This document shows positions 1 to 11,808 of a stretch of DNA of 64,000 bases, one piece after another. This DNA comes from Mactra quadrangularis (Eukaryota; Mollusca; Bivalvia; Venerida; Mactridae), in the NCBI GenBank assembly GCA_025267735.1, contig CM046297.1, forward strand, positions 27,368,011 to 27,432,010, in the 5' to 3' direction. The translations under genes were made by a program, and so were the position numbers. Below the pieces are notes generated by a model. The model had not been told where the DNA came from. It made no database searches and was given only the letters and a program-made list of their open reading frames with translations. How positions within the stretch are numbered: the first letter of the stretch is position 1; every line of letters starts with the position of its first letter.

Positions 1-2300
1 ATTTAGGGATCCATTCCCGTGACAATGTAGATTATATTTATAATCAAAACTATGTACTATGTACACGTTTCTTGAATAAACTAATGTTCTGTTCTGTTCT
101 GTTCTGTTCTGCTACGAAACTCTAACAAATAAGCTAAATAAATAATTAATCAAGTAACACTGAAATTAGACACTTTATTTTAACATTATCAGTAAAAGCT
201 TTTATCAAGTGTTTTTCATGTGCAATGTGATTTATTAGAATGCGGATCAATAATTCGAAACTGCGGGTCTGATTGGCACCAGAGCGATAAATAATAAAGA
301 CAATGAAGAAAGTCTCATATAACCGGTTTGTTACACGTGGCAGATGCATTGTTCAATAGTAATGTGCAAATGGTGTCATTAAGATATAGTATTGCTTTGG
401 TCATAAATCTATCTGAAAGATATTCAATTATTGATTCAGTCTGTATTATTCTGACTCGCTAGACAATTGTTTGACAAAATGTATCTCTAAAAGAAATGTT
501 TTAGCTCTATGACACAGTGCTATAATAGACTATATCCGGAATTCAAGTTTGGGGCTTTTTCACTGTGGTTCAAACAAACTGACACCATCACAATGAAAGT
601 ATGTGTATAAAGAACAACAGGATTTGGTCCGTCTTTTGTGCTTTTCAGCAATAATATGTAACAAACTTCGCACCGCCTGTGCACGGATGGCGAACCCCAC
701 GTTTTTGGTCCCGAGTTAGGTCTATTGATAAGTGCACATGTAAATGTTTCTATACCAACATAGACTAAGAAACACTGTCTACACCAGTCTACGAAATTAG
801 GAAATGAAAGTGGTTGCCCGAACAGGTCATTATATAATTATAGTAGCAAGCACGATATCTTGTTTGTAGATTTTTGGTTGCCCAAACAGAATTTTTTGGT
901 TGCCCGAACTAAAATGTAGTTGTCCCGGGGAAACTGACACCCACTCATTTCGTGGACTGCTACAAGATTCATTTTTAAAAAATATTTTTAGATAAAACTT
1001 GGCATACATGTTAACACTGAACTAAGGTAAATAGACATCAGAGTATTCAAGTCAATTAAATGATGGCTTTTTTATGAATAAAAACATTCAGTTTTTACTA
1101 ACATACTGACGATTTTATATAATACATGTATATTTTAAATGTACACATTACCCTGCATCATGGTCCCTTTTACAGAATTGGTCGGACTGACAACTTACAG
1201 TTTGGAAAACTTTGGTAAAAACATTGGAATTTTCAGCTTGACGCTTCACTTGGTTGCAAACGCTGTTTTTATATTAAATATTTATAGCTCGTTTCGATTT
1301 TTTCCAATTATTTGTGATCGCTAAAAAACTATCAATTCAGTTGTCTGTCATTGTTTTATTGTCATGTTTATTATAGTTTATTTTAACTTCACTGACTTTT
1401 TTATGTGCCGTTGTAAAGACCCATTTAGGATTAAAATGTATATCATATCATTTTTTGTTGGCCAATAATCATCCAATTCATGCCAAATAATCAATATATA
1501 CACTCATCTCCAAAAGTTCCATCACACATTCACAAGTTGCTTTGCGCTTCAGAATTTCAAAAATTAAATGTAAAGGCAGTTTGGATTATTTACGTTTAAC
1601 ATGGCGATTTGAAATTACAGTAACATTTCATTGACTCGATTACTATTAGGTCGAACTACTCGGCTGAGTCGAACACTGTTTGACACCGATCAATTTCCGA
1701 TACTGCTTTATTGATACATTAGCCGTAGTTTTGGAGGCAAAATGTGACATTTGCTGCTACTCAAAAATTAATTACACCAACGACGAAATGGTGTTTCCAA
1801 TACAAATATAATAAATAAAAAAAGCAACGAAAAAATGATTCTTTAAACTTGAACTTTGAAGTACAATGTAATAGCAATTTACTTCAATTGATTTTACTGT
1901 GACTGAACTTCGTGGTTCGATTCGTGAATCGTTCAACATGAATCGTGGTTCGGATCGGATCGCCACATGCTCAACGATCCGCAGCCCTACAAAAGACATT
2001 AACCTCATCGCCAGTACACAGGGAGTGACTAATGAGTTTGCTTATTCAAGTAAAACATATTAATTATGAATATTTATAGCGTCATAACTATCATTTGATT
2101 TCGACAAGAGATAATATAAAGCGTTTTTAAATATTTTAGTATCTGTTTTATTTCGTCGTAGTCGGATATAGATTAAAGCTAGCAAAGAGGCCAATTAACA
2201 ACATAAATATTAATTTGAAATTAATGGATTGAAAGAATATTTGTGAATAAATGTAAGCTTTGTTATGGAAACGAGCATAATTCATGTATCAACTACGGGC
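1..2300. other. Gene-free AT-rich sequence
   Basis: No open frame here has convincing protein character or splice context. The stretch contains a short (GTTCT)5 microsatellite at 86-110. The segment around 660-730 (cytgtgcacgga followed by a 'gagttaggtct' motif) resembles one at about 15105-15165, so both are probably copies of an unclassified dispersed repeat. Confidence 0.6.
86..110. repeat. (GTTCT)5 microsatellite
   Basis: Five exact tandem copies of a 5-bp unit can be read directly. Confidence 0.9.
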
Positions 2301-2590
2301 CACGTATAGTTCGTACAAAAAAACCCCAAAACACTGTTTTTATAAACTAATCCACGACAGAGGATGCTCAGAATGACAATAAAATATATATAATTTTAAT
2401 ATGTTTTATGAGTGTCTAGTTGGAGAAATGGTAAAGCGTTCTACAATTAGAGGCATAATTGACCAAGGGGTGGCGGTTTGTCCGCCACACTAACTTTGTT
2501 AAATGAACTATACAACTTTAATTTTCATACTGCCTACCTCTGAAATGGATTGTTTCATTTTTAATGTTTACCCAAACACGTTTTGTTATT
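2300..2590 (+). repeat. Dispersed repeat, copy 1 (direct copy at 14480-14760)
   Basis: This stretch and 14480-14760 share the same order of blocks in the same orientation: 'gtacaaaaaa', 'gaggatgc', 'aaagcgttcta', 'ttttgttaaa..gaactaca', and 'tttttaatgttta'. A tRNA-like 'ggtaaagcgttctac' part suggests a diverged SINE, but no clean promoter boxes remain. Confidence 0.5.
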
Positions 2591-2603
2591 TGGTACGCAC
2601 TAT

Positions 2604-3031
2604 GGGCACGTTCTACAAGGCGATCTCTAGCTAGCGCTATGTAGCGATTTCCTATGGAACGGTTTGTTACGGTCGAGCATATTGAATCGCTAGCTAGCGA
2701 TACGTAGCAAGTTTGTTTCTTGCTAGCTGTATCATTCGGAACACTTTTGCATATTTCAAAATGGCCCCCCTGTGGGAACGTGTTTCTTTTTCAAGAATAC
2801 TGATAGATATTTTATTTAATTATATAATTCTTCCAAGTGGTAAAATAGAATTGTCATGGTGATGATCGATTTATATAATTTTCAATTATTACAATTCTAA
2901 ACTTTTTGTTTGAGAAAGTTGCTATCTTGGATTTGTTAGCTTGAAGCAAACCGTTCATACAATAGACCTCTTATGATACAAAATATCGCTTTCAAAAAGC
3001 GCTAGCTAGCGATTGCCTTGTGGAACATGCC
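2604..3031. mobile_element. MITE-like element with about 35-bp terminal inverted repeats
   Basis: The left end (gggcacgttctacaaggcga) and right end (reverse complement ggcatgttccacaaggcaat) are imperfect inverted repeats, each running into a GCTAGCTAGCG motif. Further CTAGCTAGCGAT copies lie inside near 2680. No coding capacity is seen. The target duplication is unclear, so no superfamily is assigned. Confidence 0.6.
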
Positions 3032-3856
3032 ATGTAATAGGTATTACTATGGTGTTCGAAAAAGGACATAGTCCATTTCTGACAAATTTACGTTAAAGGG
3101 CAACTGGCGAATAAATGGTGTCTCTGCATTTCGTGTTTGTTACCTTAAAGGTTTGTATCTATAAGTTTCATTACCCATAGTTTCTTTGCCACATGCCTTA
3201 TTATGCATTAATGAACTATGTTGTAAAAATATTACCCGAAAAATAACTGTGGAGTTAGAAAAGTTGTTGAGTATATATGCGTGTATATCATTTAGTTGAT
3301 TAAATCTTGTATATCTTTTTTATCAATACAATTTATATGATTCATGAAAAAATAAAAAGTGAACATTGAATACTCAATATTAAAACAATCTGATTAAAAC
3401 CCGATCTAAAATTTGCCGCTCGCCCACGGCCTATACGACTGTCTGCACGTACGGGTCCGTAACAAACCACGATTTTATGGGACTGAGGCATAAGATGACA
3501 TTGGGTGAGTTTCTGAAACATCAATATGAAAATATGACGTGAAACTATTTAGCAGTCTAAAAAAAGTTATTCTAAATGTTGAAATATTTATGATGTATTA
3601 AAGCAAGAGTGATCACGCGTGTCGGGCGTGAATGAGAAATATTAGCTCTGGGGACGAACTTATATAAAAGTAACATAGCGAATACGAAACACCCTTTTTA
3701 AATCTCATGAATTAAAGATTTTACTTGATGTTAAAATAATCGACACTTAAGTTCAAAGATATTTAAATTAAGTAATGAATTGTTAATTTGAATAACGAAA
3801 TACATGCTTTCATAAGTTTCTGGACTAAAGATTGAAAGTACGAGCCCAGTAGCCAG

Positions 3857-4965
3857 GCATTCGAAACTCCTCAGCCATTACCTACGAATAACATTGTAAC
3901 ACTGTCTTATTTGAATATGGAATGTATACTTAACGAAACTTTTAAGTACACCGATTTCAATGTCGTCAGAAATTTCCATTTTTCAACATTTATGTCCGAT
4001 CGTTAATGGAAATGTGTACAGGGCTACATTGTCGTCTGCTTGCATGGTTTTCATGCTTCTTAATTGATGCAAAATAGGTTTTGTCGTGCAGGTGCAGAAA
4101 AGCGGAAATGCGCACGTGCCGATAGTGCAAAAATTGCACGTTGTCATTTTTAGTGAAAATCATTAAAGTGTTGATATGCACAACGAAAAATCAAGAAATG
4201 GATGTAATGTCGCTTCACAAACGAAAAATTGTCATAGATTTTTTGCCAGACGGTGCGTCACCTGCAGAATAAGACCTCTAATTGCTTATTTTCTGTACAA
4301 TCAAAACAATTAGAAAATCTCCCCAAATCAACGCATGCGCGACGAAAATGCTTTTGCATTGATAAAGTAGCATGAAAACCATAAAAGAAAAGGTCAGTAT
4401 GGTCCAAAACACATTTCCATCATCGATCAGACTTTAATGTTGAAAAATAAGACTTCCTACGATACTGAAATCGGAGTACTTAGAAGTTTTGTTAAGTATA
4501 TCATTTAATATGGAATTCGCTATACTCACTGTACAGTTCATTTTGTTCAACAAAATAGACTGTATGTAGCCTATTCGTATTGTAGTTTTCAAATTTTGTT
4601 AATGCCGCGCATGAACACTATTCTAGTTCATTATACTAGTTATTGGTTGATAGAGACTGTATATAGTGGATTTTGCCCATGTGGCGCATGAACTAAATTT
4701 GGACTGGATTTTAGTGTTTAATCCTTAGTGAAGATGTCCCAACACATGTGATACATTTAGTCTCATATTTGTAAAGGGGCTACATGAAGTCTCATGTTTA
4801 TAAAGGTTAAAGGGGCTACATGAATGCTTATGATTATAAAGGTTAAAGGGGCTACATGTAGTCTCATGTTTATAAATAGTGAATTCCATATTAAATGACA
4901 CATTCCATATTCAAATAAGACAGTGTTTTATTATTAATTCAATGCATGGACGAGGTGTTCCGAAT
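3857..4965. repeat. Large imperfect inverted repeat (foldback), interrupted
   Basis: The left arm (from 'cattcgaaactcctc' through 'tcttatttgaatatggaatg' and on to about 4120) is found reversed in two pieces. About 4300-4520 mirrors the inner part, and 4875-4965 mirrors the outer ends. The stretch 4526-4877 interrupts the right arm. The outer motif (CATTCGGAACTCCTCG type) also occurs near 11408 and 11750. It is probably a foldback or non-autonomous DNA transposon. No coding region is seen. Confidence 0.6.
4775..4878. repeat. Short tandem repeat, about 36-bp unit, three copies
   Basis: Three successive units carry 'aaaggggctacatg' followed by 'tctcatgtttataaaggtt' variants. They lie inside the interruption of the larger inverted repeat. 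Confidence 0.7.
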
Positions 4966-4999
4966 GGTGACAAGAAGGTAAATAATCAAAGTCTCATCA

Positions 5000-6180
5000 T
5001 TATATGAATGAGAAAAATAAGCAATGTGACCGTCATAACTTCCTTGACAAAATCTAGAATTATTTTACATGTACTATATTTAATAAAAACTGTATAAATA
5101 ATTGGCTTATCGTTGGCCGAACGTTTAATGCATGTAAAATCAAATCGCCATTGAGACAACGATGAGCCAGCGGATAGGCCAACGTGGAGTCGATGCACCA
5201 AATGAGGTTGGCCCAACGTTGATTCATTCGTTAGGTCATTGGTGAAATATGCGTTGACCAAACCTTGGGCCATCACTTCTCTGGTTGTGCTATCTGGAAT
5301 GCTGATTTAGTTCAATAAGTACGTTCAGTAACATGTTAACGATGACAAACATTTTAAAATTATATTTATGAAATTGACACACAATATCTTCAAATAAAAA
5401 AAAGCTTTCATCTTTAAATGTACGCCCATTGGGAATTGACAGCGAAATAATGTTTAAGAAGTGCGCATGCATTGGTAACTCATTAATTACTTAGCCAGTA
5501 TTCATGGTAACGGCAAAACAAACATTCACATCTTACATTCATAAGAATTTAAGCTTCAACAATTTTATCATCGAAGCAAAACTTAAGAAGTAGATCCTAT
5601 CACATGAATATGACTGTGACATTAAATTTTGATAATTTGTCAAAGGCGGTTTATTCAATGTTACGTCATTCTGATCACCTTTGGGATCCATTCAAACACT
5701 AAAGGGATGGTAAAATCTGGTCATACTAAATATGGTACATAAAATACATGTAGTGCGCATGTGCGAACAACGAAGTTGGCCGATCTGTGCCGATCAAAAC
5801 CCAAAACACCACGACCATTTCACAGTCGTTATTTGTTCGTTCTATCGTGTTACGTCAAAATACTTTAATTACAAAACGCTCGGGACCTCGATTCCGGTTT
5901 TCTTCAAACGACAAGCCATTCGGAATACCAATTTTCTCTTAATGCATGTACAGTACCACAGTCATTTCTAGAACAACACCCTTTTTAGGAGGGACTAAAG
6001 TTTGTTGCTGTTGCACAATGTCCACGGCTTAGACTAAATTGTACCAAGGCGCTAATCAATTGTTAACTACTATCATATAAAAAAATATGCCGATACATAC
6101 ATGTAACGGATAAATTACAATTTTTCAAAATGGCTTCGGAATATGAAAAAAAACAGCCAAATAATCGCGAGGTCGATGTC
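5000..6180. other. Gene-free stretch
   Basis: No supported gene. The part 5100-5230 holds several 'gttggcc..acgtt' motifs in both orientations, as seen in subterminal regions of DNA transposons, but no ends could be fixed. Confidence 0.5.
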
Positions 6181-6185
6181 AATTT

Positions 6186-6390
6186 GGTACGATAACTCCT
6201 GGTCATTGGAATCACCTTCAGGCAGTTTTAAAATGCCTCACAGTTGATATTTACATTTGGGATGTGTGTGTGGAACAATTGTAGGTAAATGTCATGCTCA
6301 AGGAAATAAGCACTGAGCAGAGTCGTTAATGGGAATCGAACCAGTGACCTAAACAAGTGTCCTACCACAAGACTTCTGCTCATTCCTATT
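6186..6390 (-). mobile_element. tRNA-derived SINE (family B), copy 1
   Basis: On the minus strand this reads as a tRNA-like head, with a B-box-like 'ggttcgattcccattaacga' end, followed by a tail containing 'cctacaattgttcc' and 'caggagttatcg'. Copies at 15346-15545 and 31022-31195 share the same block order. This copy is diverged. Confidence 0.6.
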
Positions 6391-7117
6391 TCTTAAAAAT
6401 ATCATTCTCTCTCAACTTTATTAGCAGAGAAAATTATGTTAGATCGATGAAAGGATTCTTTTTTTGTGACGTGTCCTAGGACCATATATAGAAGTTGAAT
6501 GGTTTTCGGATAATGCAACATTTCGGTCATAAATGCAAATGTTCAATTGATTATTCTTGTAAAACAGAGCGCATGGGTAATTTCCTTGCTGATAACACGC
6601 TTATATCAATCAACAGGAAGGCATTTCGTCACACTACATTAATCGTATTGCTGAATAAACACACTTTGCATTAATGATTTTAAGTGTTAAGAACGAAATG
6701 GTACAGAAGTGTTCCACTATTAGTATCATCAAAGTCATTGGTCTCAATAGCGGAACGGTTTCACTCTAGGGTCCTTCTTTCTATTAAATCTACTATTTTG
6801 AATTTCAAATCGCATGATTTTGATACAATATGATACACTATTTATTTATTACGCATGATCTATTGAGACAGACTATTGCCTTAAACTAGGTGATCATGAA
6901 CAAGAGAGATTAACATGAAAATACATGAAACATCCAAATAAATACACAAAAAAACAACAGAAGACAGATAACGAAGTGAAAACATGCAATAGGAAAACGA
7001 CCGTTGGTCTTATTCGGAACAACCTCGGCGGTCATCTACGAATATATTTATCTGCGTAGAAGATCGCCGATGTAGTTCCAAATGCGTTGGTCTTTATAGC
7101 GGAACTTTAATCTATCT

Positions 7118-7443
7118 TCTATACTATTAAATTTGCGAGTTTCCTGTTTTGTGGAAGAAACTGCGCAGCTTTGAATAAATCTTTTGTTTGTCGCTGGAGC
7201 ACCTATATACCGGCATATCAAGTTGACAATTCTTTTTTGACAAAGCCTCTTGATATTTGCAAAAACTGCCAAAAATCAACAAAAATAGTGGGGTTTTTTT
7301 GTGTCTAAAAGTAGTTCTAGATAAAACTAAAAATAGACACGTCAAACCAAACTCCCCGCAGTGGTCATCTCCCTTTATCAAAGCGTGACTTAAGCACTGT
7401 GAGGAGTTTGCTAAAGCCCGTGCTTGCACGGGCTCCCATCTAG
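7118..7443 (+). mobile_element. Non-autonomous Helitron-like element, copy 1
   Basis: It starts with TC (TCTATACTATTAAATTTGCG) and ends in CTAG at 7440-7443, followed by T. A perfect hairpin (GCCCGTGC-TT-GCACGGGC) lies six bases before the CTAG. TC...hairpin...CTRR is the Helitron signature. The second copy, at 18444-18753, is inverted and shares nearly the whole length. Short frames across both copies are element sequence, not genes. Confidence 0.75.
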
Positions 7444-8137
7444 TGTATTGAAAGTCTCTTTATATCGCTTTTCATCTTTTTAACTTATTCACAGTAGTCA
7501 TTCGCCCTGCACACTTTCCTTGAACAGAAAATATAATAGCAGGACAAGCTTTTAGCTTTTTACTGTTATCACCATCTACCATGGCTGACAATGCCCTGCA
7601 ATATACATGCCTATACATGAAAGTACATGTATATATTACAATTGTATTCCATAGGTCCAACCCAATCCAACCGTAGCTTGTCCCAAACAAAGTTGGGAAA
7701 TGGAGAGGTCTCCACACCACAGAAGATGTTGTCGTAAGAAGCACAGCCCAGCGGAAGAAGAAGGACTTCTCACGCTTGTCTTCTAGACAATCTAGCCATA
7801 ATTCACATAATGCATCCATATTGAGCGGACGGACACTGGTGAAAAACTAAACCTAAATCAAACACACAATAGGACCAAACCAATCGAGTTCAGATCAGTT
7901 CATGTGGTACAATCAGGGCAACTCGTTCTAGCCAACTAAATAGTGTAAAGACATCACCAAGCAGCGTAATGTGAAGTAATGTAATACAATTACATAAATA
8001 AAATATTCTATAATATAATTTAATATGCTTATAAATGGCATAACACAACCAGGTGACCCGCAAAGCTGGTTTTAGAGTTATCTAGAGCTTGACAATAGAG
8101 TCTGCATTTATATTTTCTAACTTTGCACACGTTTAAC

Positions 8138-8275
8138 CATTCTCGTACTCAGAAGCTATCAGTCTCGATTTAGCCTCTGGCGCCACACGACCAATATCAA
8201 GAACGAAACGTCATAATATCGGCAGATATCGACCAATGAAAAGGCGTATCGTGATATCCTCTGGGTACGAGAATG
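8138..8275. mobile_element. Short palindromic MITE (CATTCTCGTACCCAGAGG family), copy 1
   Basis: The ends cattctcgtactcagaag and cctctgggtacgagaatg are inverted repeats. Other copies are at 9257-9334 and 20637-20709, with a solo half at about 19704-19735. All lack coding capacity. Confidence 0.7.
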
Positions 8276-8691
8276 AGTTTTAACTAAAGTAATAGCTCTT
8301 CAATTATTTTGGATGAACAATTTTAACGGCATTTTTTTTAAATTCATCATACTCAATAGTGAAACGTAATCGAATATCTTGCCATAAGTATGTGAACTGT
8401 ATAAATGGACTAGTATTTATATTTGTACCGCGAACGCAAAAAATATATATCACATACATGTATACGCATGACTGGTTTAATTGAAAACACAAATTGACTT
8501 CGTAAATATTTCATGCACTTCAATTTAGTCTTATAAAAGCAATCGATGGTGCAGGTGATAGGGAATTAATCACCCAAACTGACAACGGTTGCTATGTAAC
8601 AAAATGCCATCCCCACAGGGATAATATTATGCCAGCAATTGTTTTAAACGCTCGATTGCATAATCAGGTGACATATCGACATATCTGATTA

Positions 8692-9173
8692 TAGGGGTGT
8701 AACAATACGGTAAAACCCGTATTGCAATATATTGCAATATTTAAAAAATCGTATTGCAATATATTGCAATACGTATCGGTTTTTGCTTAGACACGCAATA
8801 TATGAATTAATGCATGTGCATGTGTCTAAACTGGATCAACATTACACACTTATGAGTATTTTCATATGATAACTTATCCAAATACTTGAATTTCTTGTGT
8901 AAAACGCACTATGAGTAAGAAAAATGCACATTTTGAGAAGGACTTTCGTAGAAAATATTTCTCCAATTTGACAAAATGTTTAACATTTTAAAACACAAGA
9001 TAAGATTATTTCAAGTTTTTAACTCATTTCAATATTTGTTCAAATATTTAAATTTCATATTATAATAAAAACAATCAGTACGGCATACAACTGCAAAAAC
9101 CGGTTCAGGTTAAAAACCGTCAGAAATCGTATTGCAATATTAACCGATATATCGGTTAACCGTTACACCCCTA
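8692..9173. mobile_element. hAT-type MITE with perfect 8-bp target duplication
   Basis: The 482-bp element begins TAGGGGTGTAACAATACGG and ends CCGTTACACCCCTA, so its ends are inverted repeats. It is flanked by exact copies of TCTGATTA (8684-8691 and 9174-9181). An 8-bp duplication and TAGGG-like ends fit the hAT superfamily. Subterminal 'gtattgcaatatattgcaat' motifs repeat at the left and recur once at the right. No transposase is encoded. Confidence 0.85.
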
Positions 9174-9256
9174 TCTGATTACCAACCTGGTACATGTATA
9201 GATTCTTCGCTTTTAGATCTGACAAACGCATGGAAAAGGTCACATTCAGCTGACCC

Positions 9257-9334
9257 CATTCTCGCGATCAGAGAGTGTCAAGATTCAAGATATAGCAATA
9301 TCAAGAATCTTGAAAACCTCTGGGAACGAGAATG
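9257..9334. mobile_element. Short palindromic MITE (CATTCTCG family), copy 2
   Basis: Ends cattctcgcgatcagaga and cctctgggaacgagaatg. A central 'aagattc..gaatctt' palindrome makes a long hairpin. Confidence 0.65.
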
Positions 9335-10720
9335 AGCTGACCCTTGTTATATATAATACTAATGACGGTACTTGCAACGAATTACAATCGTCATAGCACA
9401 TCACGTGATTAACACGCACCGTCAAAATCAGGAAAACTTAATTTAAAAATATAAATTCTAATGCTTTTGTTAGTGTTTCGTAAAGATTAAGGCTATGTAT
9501 TGATTGGTCGAGACAAAGGTCACCTGAGAATGACCCCCTGTGCGATGTCGGGAGATTCTATATCAGTTGTCTATAGGATATCAGTTTCACAGGTTTTACA
9601 CTATGTTGAAACAACTTTCCAACCTGCGGTCGTAAAACGGTGGCTACAACGCTCTAAACTTCTACGCATACAGCAATCCGGGTTTGATATTTTGTCAGGA
9701 AATTAAAGTTCTTCCATTAACGATGGACAAAGCCGATTCCCCCTTCATTATAAAATTTATGTATCATTGATTCGACGTAAGTAACATAGAAATAAGCTAT
9801 GCGCATGATAATTCGGCCAGTCGCTACGTACATTCTCGGACATACTTATGCGTAATTTTGGAACAGGCTTAGCGTCACATAACAACTTCGATTTGCCTCC
9901 GTATAAAAATAATGTGTTTCAGCGTAAGTAACATAGAAATGTGCATAATAATTCGGTCATTCGCTACGAATAACCTCGAACATATATCTATGTACATGCA
10001 TGTATATTTTTATTTTTCTACCTATTTATTTAATCACATTTAAAAACCATGTTGTTATACTTTGACCATAGAGAGTATGTGTACAGGCATTATATGCCTG
10101 TTATACAATCCAATTTATGCAATAAAATATGTATTACATAATAACATATATTTAGACGCCATTTTGGAACTACTTTTGCGTCAAATGCCTAATCAAAATA
10201 CTTTCACCAGCGTTGAAGTAAACAACAATTGGCAATCCACGACTGTATAGGAGATGATTAATGTTTCGGTTTAGTCCATTAACTTAAAAAGCACGAAGAC
10301 ATCGTATATGTGACTACGGCTTTGCTAAAGAACTTTAAGACAGGCAGTATATGGATGTCCTAACTAGCTTAGATCACATTTCCTGTTAAAAAGAGTGAAT
10401 TATTTATTATTTCCCATATTTTTATACTTTTTACAATCGATTATAGCAAGTAAACTCTTCAAATTATCTTCAAAACATGAAGGTTTTCAAATTAGCACAG
10501 GGATTATAACCACATGTATCAATTACGAATACGCGGCCTAAGTATTGAAAATATATCTTCTGAGCATGCGCACTTGTCAATAACACCATGGAGCATGCGC
10601 AATGGTAATAAATTATGTTGGCGCGCTTTATAGAGACAAGCATGAGGCTGAAAAGCCCCAGTCAATTGCATCAAAGAGAAAATATTAACAACGTTCACCA
10701 TGACAACGTTCGGGTTGGAT
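9335..10720. other. Gene-free upstream region of the cadherin-like gene
   Basis: No supported gene. It holds a block near 9495-9560 ('attgattggtcga..aaag') shared with about 13128-13190, and two diverged 'attcggtcattcgctacgaa' copies near 9810 and 9950. Promoter-distal elements could lie here but none can be defined. Confidence 0.45.
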
Positions 10721-10722
10721 GG

Positions 10723-10730
10723 TATATAAT
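10723..10730 (+). promoter_or_regulatory. TATA box of the cadherin-like gene
   Basis: TATATAAT lies 76 bases before the first ATG at 10806, leaving room for a short 5' UTR of roughly 50 nt. The position fits a TATA-driven promoter. The transcription start itself is inferred. Confidence 0.55.
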
Positions 10731-10805
10731 CACACGTAATCGTTTCTTGGAAGCGGAGCGCGGGACAACATTCGACGGAACACTTGGAAATTATCCCAAA
10801 CCAGA

Positions 10806-11769
10806 ATGATGGATATTAAAGTCAGCTTTTTGGTAGTAACAGTTTTATTCGCATTTCATTATGCAGGTAAATAAAGTATTTTTATTGTAGAATTTATTTT
10901 CTTGCGAAACAATATTTTTACATTTTTGTAAAAGGAATTTAATATCGTTATGTTATACAGTGACATCCATAAATAATTATAGATATGTGTAAATGCGTGC
11001 TTTATTTTTATTTTTTATCAACAAATATCAATGTACTTGAGAATAAACCAAAAAATTATCTTAAAAAAAGATATTCGGTGTTATGCAGGGTTCATTTTGT
11101 TTGAAGAATAAAAGATAGCCGGCGAAAATGACTTGAACTACTATAAAATCTCATTTTCATAAAAATGTGAAAACCTGCATACTGAAAATTTGGGACCGTC
11201 AACTAAACTTTATTTCGGGACAACCAATGGTAGCATATAATTTATTGAATTCTCAATATATGAGATAATTTAATTGGAAAAATAGGTAGAGCAAATTGTA
11301 TTGGTAAATTAAAAGGTCAAAAGATGGCTAAGACAGCTGCGCCGAAAAGCTTGTTTTTATATACATATGCATGTACAATATGTATATAATAATCACAATA
11401 GCATTAACATTCGGAACTCCTCGGCAATTCGCTACGAATAAACTCGGAAATATTTAGACATTATTTTGGAACTCCTGGTCTTGAAGTAAACAAATACACG
11501 ATCGTTTAGGCGATGAGTGATGTTTCGTTTTTAGTCCGTAAATTTGAAATAGCACAGTTCAATGATATCGCTGAACAATATTTGGTTCAATATATAACAT
11601 AGAAATATGTTTTGACAAAGATCTGAGTGTATACTACAAGAACTATTTTGTATGATCTTAACGTGCTTCGCCTCGCGTAGGTAGTTAAAAATCCAAGCCG
11701 CCAGGGTAGACCCCCACGAATCCTTCCAAGATTATTCATTAATGAAAGGTCGAGGTGTTCCAAATGGTG

Positions 11770-11808
<39 letters not shown>

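Noticed and set aside
7048..7429. Overlapping short ORFs, mirrored at 18548-18829
   Set aside because: They lie within the two Helitron-like copies and carry no known domain.
7472..7819. 115-codon minus-strand ORF
   Set aside because: No recognisable family, no signal peptide or splice context; composition looks random.
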